From Sapientia aquatica (lineage in GTDB: Bacteria > Pseudomonadota > Gammaproteobacteria > Burkholderiales > Burkholderiaceae_D): DNA of 64,000 nucleotides. Below are positions 35,660-45,984 of the stretch, piece after piece; the first letter of the stretch is position 1; each line of letters begins with the position of its first letter. The notes under the pieces are model-generated. The model was not told where the DNA came from. It did not search any database and saw nothing but the letters and a program-made list of their open reading frames with translations. A program made the translations under genes and the position numbers. Location: NCBI RefSeq assembly GCF_004358105.1, contig NZ_SMYL01000002.1, positions 667,872-731,871 of the forward strand. Direction: 5' to 3'.

Positions 35660-36526
35660 ATGAACACACATCAAGCTTTACCCTTGGCAGAATTATTAGA
35701 AGCCGCCAGTTTTATTGAACTAGGCGCGCGCGAACGCGCAAAGGTATTACTGGATCCGGGCACGATGCGCGAATTAATCGGCCCGTTTGATCGTATGACG
35801 TCGCCTTGGTTGGCACGGCAGGGCGTGGTGACCCAATCTGACGATGGCGTGATCGTGGCTAAGGGAACAATTAACAAGCAACCGTTTGTCGTGCTGGCGA
35901 TTGAAGGCGCATTTCAAGGCGGTAGTTTGGGTGAAGTCGGCGGAGCCAAAATCTCTGGCGCGTTGGAATTAGCGGCGCAGGATAATCGCAATGGCATCCC
36001 GACTGGCGCCATCATTTTGTTTGAAACCGGTGGCGTGCGCTTGCAGGAAGCCAATCTCGGTTTGGCGGCGATTGCAGAAATTCATTCAGCGATTGTTGAT
36101 CTGCGCCGCTATCAGCCGGTGATCGGTATTTCAGCCGGAACCGTGGGTTGCTTTGGCGGCATGTCGATTGCAGCGGCGCTGTGTAGTTATTTAGTGGTGA
36201 CTAAAGAAGCGCGGATTGGGTTAAATGGCCCCGCGGTCATTGAACAAGAAGCAGGGATAGCGGAATACGATTCACGTGATCGGCCATTTATTTGGAGCTT
36301 CACGGGCGGTGAGCAGCGGGTTGATTCTGGGTTGGCCGATGTCTTGGTGGATGACGATGTGGACAAGATTCGCGCTACCGTGACCGACTTGTTGGCACGT
36401 GGAATTCCCACACTGCATCGCAGCGAACAGATCACTCGTTTCTTGACAGGCTTAAACAAGGTTGACGCCACAGCGCAAGCAACTCCCGCAATGGCGCGCG
36501 CGATTTATCAACAGGGAGGTGCGTAA
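35660..36526 (+). CDS. mdcD: Malonate decarboxylase beta subunit
   Basis: 288 residues from ATG 35660 (AAAAGGTG 6 bases before); a GTG 9 bases upstream is less likely. Carboxyltransferase/crotonase-like fold: GAFQGGSLGEVGGAKISGALELA (about 75), ILFETGGVRLQEANLG (about 115) and GISAGTVGCFGGMSIAAALC. With MdcE it decarboxylates malonyl-S-ACP to acetyl-S-ACP. Its stop overlaps the mdcE start (TAATG). Confidence 0.94.
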   Translation: MNTHQALPLAELLEAASFIELGARERAKVLLDPGTMRELIGPFDRMTSPWLARQGVVTQSDDGVIVAKGTINKQPFVVLAIEGAFQGGSLGEVGGAKISGALELAAQDNRNGIPTGAIILFETGGVRLQEANLGLAAIAEIHSAIVDLRRYQPVIGISAGTVGCFGGMSIAAALCSYLVVTKEARIGLNGPAVIEQEAGIAEYDSRDRPFIWSFTGGEQRVDSGLADVLVDDDVDKIRATVTDLLARGIPTLHRSEQITRFLTGLNKVDATAQATPAMARAIYQQGGA

Positions 36527-37362
36527 TGAGCGCAACTAATTCTCACATTAATTCATTACGCGGCGCGACGTGGTTGCAAGCGCTAATCGGTGCAGCTGCA
36601 ATTCGGACTGATTTTCCTGCTTCGATCAAGGTTAGCGACGCCCAATTAAACGGACAATCCGTGCGTTACATTGCGGTGATACCGGACGCCGAAAATGCTT
36701 TTGTGCGCGCCAGAACAGGTGAAGTTGGTTTGGTCGAAGGCTGGCAGTTAGCGCGCGCTGTTCAAGAGGTCATTGATGCCGATGCGGCCGATGCGGCCAA
36801 TTCGGTCAAAACACCGATTATCGCAATCGTCGATGTGGCGAGCCAAGCTTATGGTCGGCGCGAAGAAGCTTACGGTATTCATCAGGCTTTGGCCGCAGCG
36901 GCAGGAGCTTATGCCAGTGCACGTTTGGCGGGGCATCCGGTGATTGCGCTAATCGTCGGTAAAGCCATGTCGGGTGCGTTTTTGGCGCACGGTTATCAAG
37001 CCAATCGCTTGATTGCCTTGGATGACGCGCAAGTGATGGTGCATGCGATGGGTAAAGAGTCGGCGGCGCGGATTACCTTGCGCTCGGTTGAATCATTAGA
37101 AGCATTGGCTGAGACGATTCCTCCTATGGCCTACGATATTCGTAATTTTGCTTCGCTAGGATTGTTGTGGAAGTCCTTGCAAATTGCCGATCCCGATCAG
37201 CCGGATTTGGCTTCGGTTGACTTGGTGAAGCAGACTTTACACGAGGCGTTGGAAAGTATCCGCTCTGAGACGGTGCATGATTTGAGTGGACGACTTGGTG
37301 CGCCGCATCGTGCGGCATCGGCTCGGGTTCGGGAGTTGTTGGCGCAGCAGTGGAACAGCTAA
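36526..37362 (+). CDS. mdcE: Malonate decarboxylase gamma subunit
   Basis: 278 residues, second half of the acetyl-CoA-carboxylase-like decarboxylase. Features include IIAIVDVASQAYGRREEAYGIHQALAAAAGAYASAR (about 97) and ALIVGKAMSGAFLAHGYQANR (about 140). It forms the catalytic pair with MdcD. A 272-bp gap follows before madL, longer than any other in the operon, in which I see only a weak hairpin near 37395-37415. Confidence 0.94.
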   Translation: MSATNSHINSLRGATWLQALIGAAAIRTDFPASIKVSDAQLNGQSVRYIAVIPDAENAFVRARTGEVGLVEGWQLARAVQEVIDADAADAANSVKTPIIAIVDVASQAYGRREEAYGIHQALAAAAGAYASARLAGHPVIALIVGKAMSGAFLAHGYQANRLIALDDAQVMVHAMGKESAARITLRSVESLEALAETIPPMAYDIRNFASLGLLWKSLQIADPDQPDLASVDLVKQTLHEALESIRSETVHDLSGRLGAPHRAASARVRELLAQQWNS

Positions 37363-37634
37363 TTTGCGGCTGCTTTGATTTTTCGGGGCATTCCTTGTGG
37401 ATGCCTTGGTTGAATAAGTATGTTTTTAAATCGGCCCAGAACTAGGGTATGGGTAGTTTCATGTTGAGATTGAAAATGCGACAGATTATCGGAGCGTAGA
37501 TCTTAATTTTGTAAGTTTATTAGTTGGATATAACAAGCTTAGTAGGTTTTAGTACGTGCAGCACCAATAAATCAAAACGACTTTGCAAAAAGCGATGTTG
37601 AGATTTTTAAAAAATAACATTAACGGAGACAAAC

Positions 37635-38045
37635 ATGATTATTTACGGAACAGCCTTGCTCGCAGTCTGCCATCTGCTGGGGATTTTTTTAGGCGATTTA
37701 TTAGGGTCTTTAATTGGCGTAAAAACCAACGTCGGCGGAGTTGGCATTGCGATGATGTTGCTGATCTTTGCACGCATGTATATGGAGCCGCGTGGTTATC
37801 TGCCTAAGCCTACCGAAGCTGGTGTGTCGTTTTGGGCGGCGATGTATATTCCTGTGGTAGTGGCGATGGCAGCCCAGCAAAACGTCGTGGCGGCTTTGCG
37901 CGGCGGGCATGTGGCGATTTTGGCGGCCTTGGGTGCGGTGTTGGTTTGCGCCTGCATTATTGCCTTGATCAATCGGATGGAACCCAAAAGCGATGTCGAT
38001 CCGTTCGCCGCGTTGGCTGATCCAGACCACAAGCCACTAGCCTAA
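37635..38045 (+). CDS. madL: Malonate transporter subunit MadL
   Basis: 136 residues with four predicted membrane helices (from MIIYGTALLAVCHLLGIFLGDLLGSLIG to about 115) and a polar C-terminal tail. Small subunit of the Na+-coupled malonate:cation symporter MadLM. The ATG follows GGAGACAAAC. It lies 13 bp before madM, inside the mdc operon, so uptake and decarboxylation are co-expressed. Confidence 0.93.
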   Translation: MIIYGTALLAVCHLLGIFLGDLLGSLIGVKTNVGGVGIAMMLLIFARMYMEPRGYLPKPTEAGVSFWAAMYIPVVVAMAAQQNVVAALRGGHVAILAALGAVLVCACIIALINRMEPKSDVDPFAALADPDHKPLA

Positions 38046-38058
38046 AGGAGGCCAAATT

Positions 38059-38823
38059 ATGTTAACTATTTTAGACAAAGCAATTGAACATAATGGTCTC
38101 GTTGGCGCGTTTGCCTTCGTTGGGTTTATCGTCCTGATCTCCGGTTTTATCTCTCGTAAATTAACCTTTGGGCGTATGCACGGTTCGGCCATCGCGATTT
38201 TAATTGGCTTAGGGTTGGCCTACTGGGGTGGTGTTGTGACTGGCGGCAAAAGTGGTCTGGCCGATGTGTCGCTGTTCGCCGGCATCGGTTTAATGGGCGG
38301 CGCGATGATGCGCGATTTTGCGATTGTGGCGACTGCGTTTGAAGTACAACCGCACGAAGCCCGTAAAGCGGGTTTGATTGGTATCGTCTCCTTGTTTTTA
38401 GGAACGGTTGTGCCTTTTATTGTTGGTGCGACTTTGGCCTACTGTTTTGGGTATTCAGATGCCGTGAGCATGACAACCATAGGCGCTGGCGCCGTAACTT
38501 ACATCGTGGGTCCTGTGACTGGCGCGGCGATTGGCGCGAGTTCGGACGTGATGGCGCTGAGCATCGCGACCGGATTGGTGAAAGCGATCCTAGTAATGAT
38601 CGGTACACCCGTGGCGGCGAAGTTTCTTGGTTTGCGTACCCCGCGCTCAGCGATGGTGTTTGGTGGTTTAGCGGGAACGGTAAGCGGCGTGTCGGCAGGT
38701 TTAGCGGCAACCGATCGTCGTTTGGTACCTTATGGTGCGTTAGTGGCGACCTTCCACACTGGCCTTGGCTGCTTTATGGGGCCATCAGTCCTTTACTTTG
38801 CGGTCAAAGCCATTATGGGTTGA
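38059..38823 (+). CDS. madM: Malonate transporter subunit MadM
   Basis: 254 residues, six or seven hydrophobic segments with Gly-rich helices (GVVTGGKSGLADVSLFAGIGLMGGAMMRD, GAGAVTYIVGPVTGAAIGASSD). Large subunit of the malonate symporter, paired with MadL. A strong ribosome site AAAGGAGG lies 7 bases before the ATG. Confidence 0.94.
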   Translation: MLTILDKAIEHNGLVGAFAFVGFIVLISGFISRKLTFGRMHGSAIAILIGLGLAYWGGVVTGGKSGLADVSLFAGIGLMGGAMMRDFAIVATAFEVQPHEARKAGLIGIVSLFLGTVVPFIVGATLAYCFGYSDAVSMTTIGAGAVTYIVGPVTGAAIGASSDVMALSIATGLVKAILVMIGTPVAAKFLGLRTPRSAMVFGGLAGTVSGVSAGLAATDRRLVPYGALVATFHTGLGCFMGPSVLYFAVKAIMG

Positions 38824-38856
38824 ACGCAAGTCGGCTGAACCTCTACGGAGCATACG

Positions 38857-39531
38857 ATGACCGATTTGAATTATCCAAGACCGCACGATCTGCTCTGGCA
38901 TGACGGCGTGCATGGGTTGAGCGCACTGTCTGCTGCGGCGAGTTTGCCGGCTTGGTTTAATCCAAATTGGCCGGTAGTGGTGCGCCGTGCACCGTTAAGT
39001 GAAGATGGGCTGTGCGTGCCGGTCGGTTTGCGCGGGTTGACGCGCAGTGTGCGTTTTCCCGCGTTATTAGCGCATTCATCGATTAAGCGATGCCTCACGC
39101 CTGATGCATTGATTGAGCCTGATTTATGGCTGCTCAATCCTGAAATTGGAAATCTTCCGGCCCTCAACGCATTTCATGTTGTGCTAAAAAAACTATCGTC
39201 CACTGATTTGGTTTGGGGGCCGACCGGCAGCGTTGGATTTGCGTTAGCTACGGGAACGGCGGTTATCAACGCTGACAGTGATTTAGACTTGGTGCTGCGG
39301 GCAGATGAAAGATTGAGCGCAGAGCAAATCAAACTGTTACAACATGCGCTTACCCAAACTGAATGCCGGATTGATCTTCAAATCGATAGCGGCTTTGGCG
39401 GCTTTTCGTTTGTAGAATGGGTGCGTGACGCCGGACGAGTTTTGTTGAAGACAGAAACCGGTCCCGTTTTGACGGATGATCCGTGGGCTCATCCGATTGA
39501 ATCCAATCATTCGAAACAGCGCATGGGCTAA
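38857..39531 (+). CDS. mdcG: Phosphoribosyl-dephospho-CoA transferase
   Basis: 224 residues. A nucleotidyltransferase-like active site is visible (GPTGSVGFALA, then NADSDLDLVLR with the paired Asp residues, about 125-150). It attaches the phosphoribosyl-dephospho-CoA group made by MdcB to the MdcC serine. Its N-terminus PRPHDLLWHDG is typical of MdcG. mdcH follows 2 bases after its stop. Confidence 0.92.
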   Translation: MTDLNYPRPHDLLWHDGVHGLSALSAAASLPAWFNPNWPVVVRRAPLSEDGLCVPVGLRGLTRSVRFPALLAHSSIKRCLTPDALIEPDLWLLNPEIGNLPALNAFHVVLKKLSSTDLVWGPTGSVGFALATGTAVINADSDLDLVLRADERLSAEQIKLLQHALTQTECRIDLQIDSGFGGFSFVEWVRDAGRVLLKTETGPVLTDDPWAHPIESNHSKQRMG

Positions 39532-39533
39532 CG

Positions 39534-40463
39534 ATGAGCTTGTTGTTCATGTTCCCCGGTCAAGGTGCGCAAAGGGCAGGGATGCTGCATTCCTTGCCAA
39601 ATTCTCCTGAAGTAGCTCAAACCATCGAGCAAGCCAGCGTCGTGCTGGGCACAAATTGCTTGTCGCTCGATACAGCAACCTCGCTAGAATCCACCATTGC
39701 GGTGCAACTCTGTTTATTAATCGCAGGCGTTGCCATGGCGCGCCATTTTGCGGTCAATAATGTTGTGCCGAGCATGGTGGCTGGATTATCCATTGGCGCG
39801 TATCCAGCAGCGGTAACTGCAGGGGTGCTGAATTTTGCGGATGCGGTGCGCATGGTGAAACGCCGCGCCGAATTGATGGATCAAGCTTACCCGCAGGGCT
39901 TTGGTATGACTGCGATTAATGGTTTAGATCGCTTTGAATTGGGCGCGATTATCGACACTATTCACTCGTCCAATTCGCCAGTTTATTTAGCCAACCTGAA
40001 CGCGGCCAAACAATTGGTGATTGCTGGCAGCGAGTCAGCGATGCAACAGGTGGCGCAGCAGGCTTTGCGCCAAGGGGCGACGAAAACGATACGGTTAGCG
40101 GTGACCGTGCCATCGCATTGCCCTTTGTTTGACGACGCTGCTTTGCAATTGCAACGCACTTTTGATGATGTTGAGTTTAGTGCGCCCCGGATTGCCTACC
40201 TCAGTTCGAATGCCGCGCGAGCACTATTTAATCCCTTGCATATCAAGCTGGACTTAACCAGCAACATGGCTAAGCAAGTGCATTGGGCTGATACCTTGCG
40301 ACTGGCTTGGGAGCGAGGTGCGCGCTTGGCTATCGAGATGCCAAGCGGGACTGTTTTGAGTAAGCTAGCCAGCGCCCAATGGACCGAAGGCGTTGCGCTG
40401 GCCTGCGATAATTCGCGCTTGGATACGCTGTTTGCCCTAGCCCAGCGCGAGCAATCGCATTGA
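39534..40463 (+). CDS. mdcH: Malonyl-CoA:ACP transacylase of malonate decarboxylase
   Basis: 309 residues, FabD-like. FMFPGQGAQRAGML lies at the N-terminus, the nucleophile Ser is in AGLSIGAYPAAV (about 84), and the His is in VPSHCPLFD (about 203). It primes the decarboxylase by malonylating MdcC. It is the last gene of the mdc unit; no clear terminator follows in the 263-bp gap to the next gene. Confidence 0.93.
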   Translation: MSLLFMFPGQGAQRAGMLHSLPNSPEVAQTIEQASVVLGTNCLSLDTATSLESTIAVQLCLLIAGVAMARHFAVNNVVPSMVAGLSIGAYPAAVTAGVLNFADAVRMVKRRAELMDQAYPQGFGMTAINGLDRFELGAIIDTIHSSNSPVYLANLNAAKQLVIAGSESAMQQVAQQALRQGATKTIRLAVTVPSHCPLFDDAALQLQRTFDDVEFSAPRIAYLSSNAARALFNPLHIKLDLTSNMAKQVHWADTLRLAWERGARLAIEMPSGTVLSKLASAQWTEGVALACDNSRLDTLFALAQREQSH

Positions 40464-40726
40464 CTACTTCGCGATAACCCGTCGAATTAACACCTCGATA
40501 CAACGCGCTAATATAACTCCTGCCTAAACCAAGGCCATCTCGTCATTTCTCGACCTGACCTTTTCAACGGATGCTCGTAAAGTTGTGACCGCAATTAACG
40601 ACATTTACATGATAGACCTTGCTCAAAGTCATTTAAGTGGTTAAATTTGTGGCTATTGTTGCATCTCGTTTATCTGTTTGATTTCCCCGCACTTGAATTG
40701 ACCAACGCTTGGATAGGAACCCCGCG

Positions 40727-42424
40727 ATGACTAATGCTGCCAGCACCAAACTCATTCTTGATTATGTATATGAACACGAAGAGGAACACCCCAGCAAAAC
40801 CTATCTAACACAACCGCTGGGCCATGGAAAAATCGTGGATTTTAGTTGGGGAGAAGTGCTCGAGCAGGCGCGCCGCATGGCGACGTATTTGAAGAGTCAG
40901 GGTTGCGGCGAAGGTACGCAGGTTGCTATTTTATCCAAGAACTGCGCTTATTTTTTCATGGCCGAACTCGCCATTTGGATGGCTGGTGGCACCACGGTGT
41001 CGATTTTCCCGACCGAGAGCGCAGAAACGATAGGTTATGTGTTGGAGCATAGCGAAGCCAAGATGATTTTTATCGGTAAGCTTGATACGTGGCAGCAGCA
41101 ATCCGCTGGCGTACCCGCTCATGTAGCGCGCATTATCATGCCGTTAGCACCACGAATCGACGGCGCAAAGTGGGAAGAAATTTTAGTTAAGAATCGACCT
41201 ATTGCCGGCAAGCCCGCCAGAAAGCCGGATGATCTAGCGATGCTTATTTATACGTCCGGCTCAACCGGACAGCCCAAAGGCGTGATGCACAATTTTCAGC
41301 GCATTACGCGCGCGGTAGAGTCGGTGATTAATGTTAGTAAGCTGCAGCCTGAAGAACGCTTTATTTCGTATTTACCGCTGTCCCATGTGGTAGAGCGTAC
41401 CTTTGTTGAGTGCGGTACTTTGATCGGTGGAGGACATGTATTTTTTGCCGATTCGCTGGCCACGTTTATGGAGGATGTGAAACGCGCTAGACCAACGATT
41501 TTCTTATCGGTGCCGCGCTTATGGCTTAAATTCCAGGAAGGCGTGCTGGCGCAGATGCCCGCCAAGAAACTCGATTTTTTATTAAAAATTCCAGTCATTA
41601 AAAAAATCGTCAGCCGCAAGGTGTTAGAAGGGTTAGGACTAGATCAAGCGCGTTTGGCCGGCAGCGGCACGGCGCCGATTCCCGCTGAATTGCTCGCTTG
41701 GTACCAACGCCTAGGATTGAATTTGTTGGAAGGCTACGGGATGACCGAAGATTTCGCCTGCTCGCATTTGTCTAGCGATGCGCATCACGAAATTGGCTTT
41801 GTCGGCGTGGCCTGCCCGGGCGTGCAAGTGCGCATTAGTGACGATGGTGAAGTCTTGATCAAATCGCCCGGTCAACTCGTCGGTTATTTCAAGCGTCCTG
41901 AGTTAACGCAAGAATGTTTCACCGAGGATGGCTTTTTCCGCACAGGCGATCAAGGTTATTTACGCGCTGATGGCATGTTGAAAATCACCGGTCGTTTAAA
42001 GGAAATCTTTAAAACGGGCAAAGGCAAATATGTCGCTCCTGCCCCGATAGAAAACCAACTCAACGCGCACCCGTTGATTGAACTGTCCTTGGTCTCTGGC
42101 GTGGGGAAAGAAAGCGCCTACGCGATGGTGTTATTGAAGGAAGAGCGCCGCATTCAATTATTGCAAGCGGCTTCCGAAGGCAGCAAACAGCGCCTGTTGC
42201 GTTCGCAAATGGAAGCGCAGTTGGAGCAATTGCTGGCCGATGTGAATCAAGAGTTAGTCAGCTATGAGCAATTGCATATGCTGGTTGTGGTATCTGATCC
42301 TTGGACGATTGAGAACGGTTGCCTGACCCCGACCATGAAGATCAAGCGCAGCAGAATTGAAGCGAAAGTTACCGAGCAATTGGATGGGTGGTATGCGTCG
42401 GGGAAAAAGGTGGTTTGGTTTTAA
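40727..42424 (+). CDS. AMP-dependent acyl-CoA synthetase, long-chain type
   Basis: 565 residues from ATG 40727, chosen over an in-frame TTG 18 bases upstream because AGGA lies 8 bases before it. ANL motifs are LIYTSGSTGQPKGVMHNFQR (about 168), SYLPLSHVVERTFVE, LEGYGMTEDFACSHLS (about 340) and FFRTGDQGYL with GRLKEIFKTGKGKYVAP (about 430). It is similar to the ligase at 25.8 kb but clearly a different paralogue. Its substrate is a fatty or related carboxylic acid, not set here. It is alone, between mdcH and the PAS-GGDEF gene. Confidence 0.88.
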   Translation: MTNAASTKLILDYVYEHEEEHPSKTYLTQPLGHGKIVDFSWGEVLEQARRMATYLKSQGCGEGTQVAILSKNCAYFFMAELAIWMAGGTTVSIFPTESAETIGYVLEHSEAKMIFIGKLDTWQQQSAGVPAHVARIIMPLAPRIDGAKWEEILVKNRPIAGKPARKPDDLAMLIYTSGSTGQPKGVMHNFQRITRAVESVINVSKLQPEERFISYLPLSHVVERTFVECGTLIGGGHVFFADSLATFMEDVKRARPTIFLSVPRLWLKFQEGVLAQMPAKKLDFLLKIPVIKKIVSRKVLEGLGLDQARLAGSGTAPIPAELLAWYQRLGLNLLEGYGMTEDFACSHLSSDAHHEIGFVGVACPGVQVRISDDGEVLIKSPGQLVGYFKRPELTQECFTEDGFFRTGDQGYLRADGMLKITGRLKEIFKTGKGKYVAPAPIENQLNAHPLIELSLVSGVGKESAYAMVLLKEERRIQLLQAASEGSKQRLLRSQMEAQLEQLLADVNQELVSYEQLHMLVVVSDPWTIENGCLTPTMKIKRSRIEAKVTEQLDGWYASGKKVVWF

Positions 42425-42921
42425 TGAGTTGTACTGCGCTGTCTCGTTTTCTATGACGAGTTTGCCCCCGCCACTTGGCATTCACACCCGTTTTAATTGT
42501 TAGCAGTTATCTAGTCATTAATACCTCCTAGTTGTATCGGGAGGTAATCACCTTCTTTTCGACTATCCCCAACTCCTTGCCTCTTGAGCAATAACTCATC
42601 GTTACTGACTCAATGCCGACCAACTTCACAAACTTGAATACCGCATAAGTAACTTCTAATATCAAACTATCAGCCGGCATTGAGCTGAGCGGCGGCATTA
42701 CCATTTTTGAGCGCTATCGTAGTTAAAAGAATGTTTAAAAATATAAGTATCGGTCGTTTCGATGATTTGCTCTATGAAAATTTAGGGTCGAATTGGAGCC
42801 GCTGTATTAGTCTTACACAGCGCTAAAACGCGCTTGCTTAACAATCAGGCCAACGAGACTTTAAAGAATTCGGCCTACCAATGCAGTATTAGCTAGCAAT
42901 AAGAATAAGTTGGAGACACCC
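42425..42921. other. 497-bp intergenic region with a small hairpin
   Basis: No gene seen. A dyad ACCTCC (42523-42528) / GGAGGT (42540-42545), extending with one mismatch to AATACCTCC/GGAGGTAAT, stands alone about 100 bp after the synthetase. A weak stem CTCGT/ACGAG near 42442-42459 may help termination. The right part must contain the promoter of the PAS-GGDEF gene, but I cannot point to it. Confidence 0.45.
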
Positions 42922-45771
42922 TTGTTTCTTGATCAACCACCCGAATCCTCGCAGCAGATTGTCAATCATGCTGGCGTGCTCACGTTCGACGAATTTGGTG
43001 TGATCGTCGCGTGCGATACGGGCGTCGCTCGGCTATTTGGTTATCAAAAACACGAACTACTTAAGCAACCCCTGTCGTTGTTAATTCCGCCGCCATTTTC
43101 ATCCCAAGGCGCGCACTTGCAAGATGGAGCGATTTTTCGAATTATTGGCAAACGTAAGCAGGGTTCAGTGTTGCACGCCAAGTTAGAAATCAATGTAGTC
43201 AAATTAGCGGGACAATCGTTGTTCGTCGCCTCACTCAGTGAGCGCGCTGCCAATATCGACCTCAACAACGATCTACAACACAGCGCGGCGATTGCGCATG
43301 CCATTTTTGAAACGGCGATCAATCCCATCATCACGATTGATGCCAAAGGATTTATTCGCACCTTTAATTCTGCGGCGCTGCAATTGTTTGGTTACGCACC
43401 ATCAGAAATGAGCGGCATGAATGTGCGCGAATTAATGCCGCAACCCTATCGCGATGAGCATGACGGCTATTTGCAGCGTTATCTGCAGGGCGGTACGCCG
43501 CGTATTATTGGAACCGGACGCGAAGTCGGCGCGCAGCGTAAAGATGGCACGGTCATACCAATTCATATCTCGGTCGGCGCGATGTCGGTGCCAGGGCAAT
43601 CGATGTTTGTCGGGATTATTGTCGATTTGACTGAGCGCCGCGCGATTGAACAAGAATTGCTGCAACATCGTGATCAATTGACCGCGTTGGTGGAAAAGGC
43701 AACCAGTGATTTGCAGGCGATTGTCAGCCGCAACAACAATATCGCTAGCCGTATTCCCGGTGTGATTTATGTGTACCAATTGCGACCTGATGGAAGCTCT
43801 TGTTTTCCTTACACGAGCGATGCCATTTTTGACATTTTCGGTATTCTCCCCGAGTCGATACGGGAAGACGCAAGCAGCGCGATGAATTTGGTGTATGCCG
43901 ACGACCTCGAATTGATCGCGACATCGGTGGAGATTTCTGCGCGTGATTTGACGCCGTGGCGCGAGCAATTTCGGATTTATTTCCCCGATGGCTCGCTGCA
44001 TTGGGTTTATGGCGATTCCATTCCGCAGCGCGGCGAAGACGGGACCACCACTTGGTATGGTTATATTGCCGACATCACTGAGCGAAAAAAGCTGGAACAA
44101 GAATTAAAGGATAGCGAAGTATTAAATAAAGCTCTGTTTCAAAACTCGCACATTCCGATGGTTGTAAACGATCCCAACGGCGCAGGCTTTGTCGATTGCA
44201 ATCAGGCAGCGGTTGACATATACGGTTACACCGACCGCAACGAGGTGTTAGGTAAAACACCGCTGGATGTGTCGGCGCCATTTCAATATGACGGAACGCC
44301 ATCTGTCGATTTGATGGCACAACGCGATCAAGCAGCCATTGAAAATCAGATCGAAATTTTCGAATGGCGCCATCGACGCCCCAATGGGGAAATATGGGAC
44401 GCCAAAGTGCATCTGATGCATTTCCAGCATCGCGGCAAAGACATGTTGCAGTTCACTTTGGAAGATATTACTGAACGCAAGCGGGCCGAAACTGCCTTGC
44501 GCGCCAGTGAGGAAAAATTACGCGGCCTGTTTGAACTCTCGCCGTTAGGCATTGCGCTGACCGATATGGAAGGGCATTACCTTGAGTTTAATCAGGCGTT
44601 TGTTGACATTACCGGTTACTCCGAAAGTGAACTCAAGGACTTAAATTCCTGGGAAATGACCCCGGCCAAATATGCGCCAGATCATGCACGGTTATTTCAC
44701 GAATTAAAAACCCATGGCCGCTATTCGTCTTACGAAAAAGAATACTGCCGCAAAGATGGCACTTTGGTTCCGGTCAGTATCAACGGCATGTTGGTTACTG
44801 GTCAGGACGGACAAGATTACTGTTGGTCGATTATCGAAGATGTGACCGAGAAAAAACGCATCGCCGCTGCGCTGCAGCAAGCGATGGACGAGCTTAACAA
44901 TCTGATCGAGCATATTCCCGCTGGCGTGTACAAACACCGCGTAAAGGCCGACGGCACGACACAATTTGACTTCGTCAGTCCTCGCATGTGTGAACTCATG
45001 GAAGTATCGATGGAGCAGGCCTTCAGCGATCAAGCCATGATTTTGCAGCGCATTCACCCTGATGAAATTAGCGCCTTTTTAGCCCAACTCAACAAGCGAC
45101 AGCGCCCGGATGAACCTTTTGTTTGGGAAGGGCGTACGCGCGAAGGCATGAAAGTCCGTTGGGTGCACATTGAGGCATACCGCACCGTGCTGCCCAACGG
45201 CGACATTCTTTCTAACGGCATAGCCTACGACATAACCCAAACTAAAGAGCATGAACAGCAGCTCAACATCCTCGCCAACTACGATAGCTTAACTGGCTTA
45301 CCGAACCGCAAATTGTTAATCGATCGTTTGCAACAAGCCGTCTCGCAAGCCAAGCGCAATCAAACCTCTGTTGCTGTGATCTTCTTGGATTTAGACGGAT
45401 TTAAGCCAGTAAATGACACACATGGCCACGCCGTGGGCGACAAATTACTGATTGAAATCGCTCAACGGCTAAGTGGCAATTTGCGCGAATGCGATACCGT
45501 AGCGCGCATTGGTGGCGATGAGTTTGTGCTGTTATTGCGCGGCTTAGAGCAGATGGATCAATATCACATCGCCTTGCAACGCATTCTGGATTCGATTAAC
45601 CAACCGGTCACCATCGACGTGATTACTGTGACCGTATCGGCCAGTATCGGATTAAGCCAATATCCATGCGACGCGACGGATCCCGATATTTTATTGCGCT
45701 TGGCCGATCAATCAATGTACAGCGCCAAACAAAGCGGTAAAAATAAATATAAGTTTTATTCGGGCGATTAA
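42922..45771 (+). CDS. Multi-PAS diguanylate cyclase with FixL/DosP-type haem PAS
   Basis: 949 residues from TTG 42922 (GGAG 6 bases before); a TTG 12 bases upstream is the alternative. No membrane segment. About six PAS domains: 15-110, 122-240, 270-395, 400-525, 530-650 and 655-780. A GGDEF domain follows, with GGDEF at 864-868 and an RxxD inhibitory site (RECD) before it; there is no EAL. The second PAS (EHDGYLQRYLQGGTPRIIG) aligns with the FixL haem pocket: His180 at the place of the proximal His200, Arg186 at Arg206, Ile195 at Ile215 and Arg200 at the gas-sensing Arg220 (B. japonicum numbering). The protein is thus a probable oxygen- or gas-responsive c-di-GMP synthase. Haem binding is inferred from these residues. 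Confidence 0.9.
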   Translation: MFLDQPPESSQQIVNHAGVLTFDEFGVIVACDTGVARLFGYQKHELLKQPLSLLIPPPFSSQGAHLQDGAIFRIIGKRKQGSVLHAKLEINVVKLAGQSLFVASLSERAANIDLNNDLQHSAAIAHAIFETAINPIITIDAKGFIRTFNSAALQLFGYAPSEMSGMNVRELMPQPYRDEHDGYLQRYLQGGTPRIIGTGREVGAQRKDGTVIPIHISVGAMSVPGQSMFVGIIVDLTERRAIEQELLQHRDQLTALVEKATSDLQAIVSRNNNIASRIPGVIYVYQLRPDGSSCFPYTSDAIFDIFGILPESIREDASSAMNLVYADDLELIATSVEISARDLTPWREQFRIYFPDGSLHWVYGDSIPQRGEDGTTTWYGYIADITERKKLEQELKDSEVLNKALFQNSHIPMVVNDPNGAGFVDCNQAAVDIYGYTDRNEVLGKTPLDVSAPFQYDGTPSVDLMAQRDQAAIENQIEIFEWRHRRPNGEIWDAKVHLMHFQHRGKDMLQFTLEDITERKRAETALRASEEKLRGLFELSPLGIALTDMEGHYLEFNQAFVDITGYSESELKDLNSWEMTPAKYAPDHARLFHELKTHGRYSSYEKEYCRKDGTLVPVSINGMLVTGQDGQDYCWSIIEDVTEKKRIAAALQQAMDELNNLIEHIPAGVYKHRVKADGTTQFDFVSPRMCELMEVSMEQAFSDQAMILQRIHPDEISAFLAQLNKRQRPDEPFVWEGRTREGMKVRWVHIEAYRTVLPNGDILSNGIAYDITQTKEHEQQLNILANYDSLTGLPNRKLLIDRLQQAVSQAKRNQTSVAVIFLDLDGFKPVNDTHGHAVGDKLLIEIAQRLSGNLRECDTVARIGGDEFVLLLRGLEQMDQYHIALQRILDSINQPVTIDVITVTVSASIGLSQYPCDATDPDILLRLADQSMYSAKQSGKNKYKFYSGD

Positions 45772-45984
45772 CTCTGGGTTGCGTGCCTTTGATGCTTGGT
45801 GTGCTTGATCTGTCCGAACCCAATAGTGCACAGGCGCGTCGAGTGGGTTTGCTAAACTGACGTCGTTAAGTCCATAAAAATTGCTATATTTCACGGTTTA
45901 ACATACTATTTTCCGGAACGATTATCTGGTGTTGGGCGCTTAGGTTGTTAAGTTCGAAAACAAACATTAAAAAGGAAAATCCAC

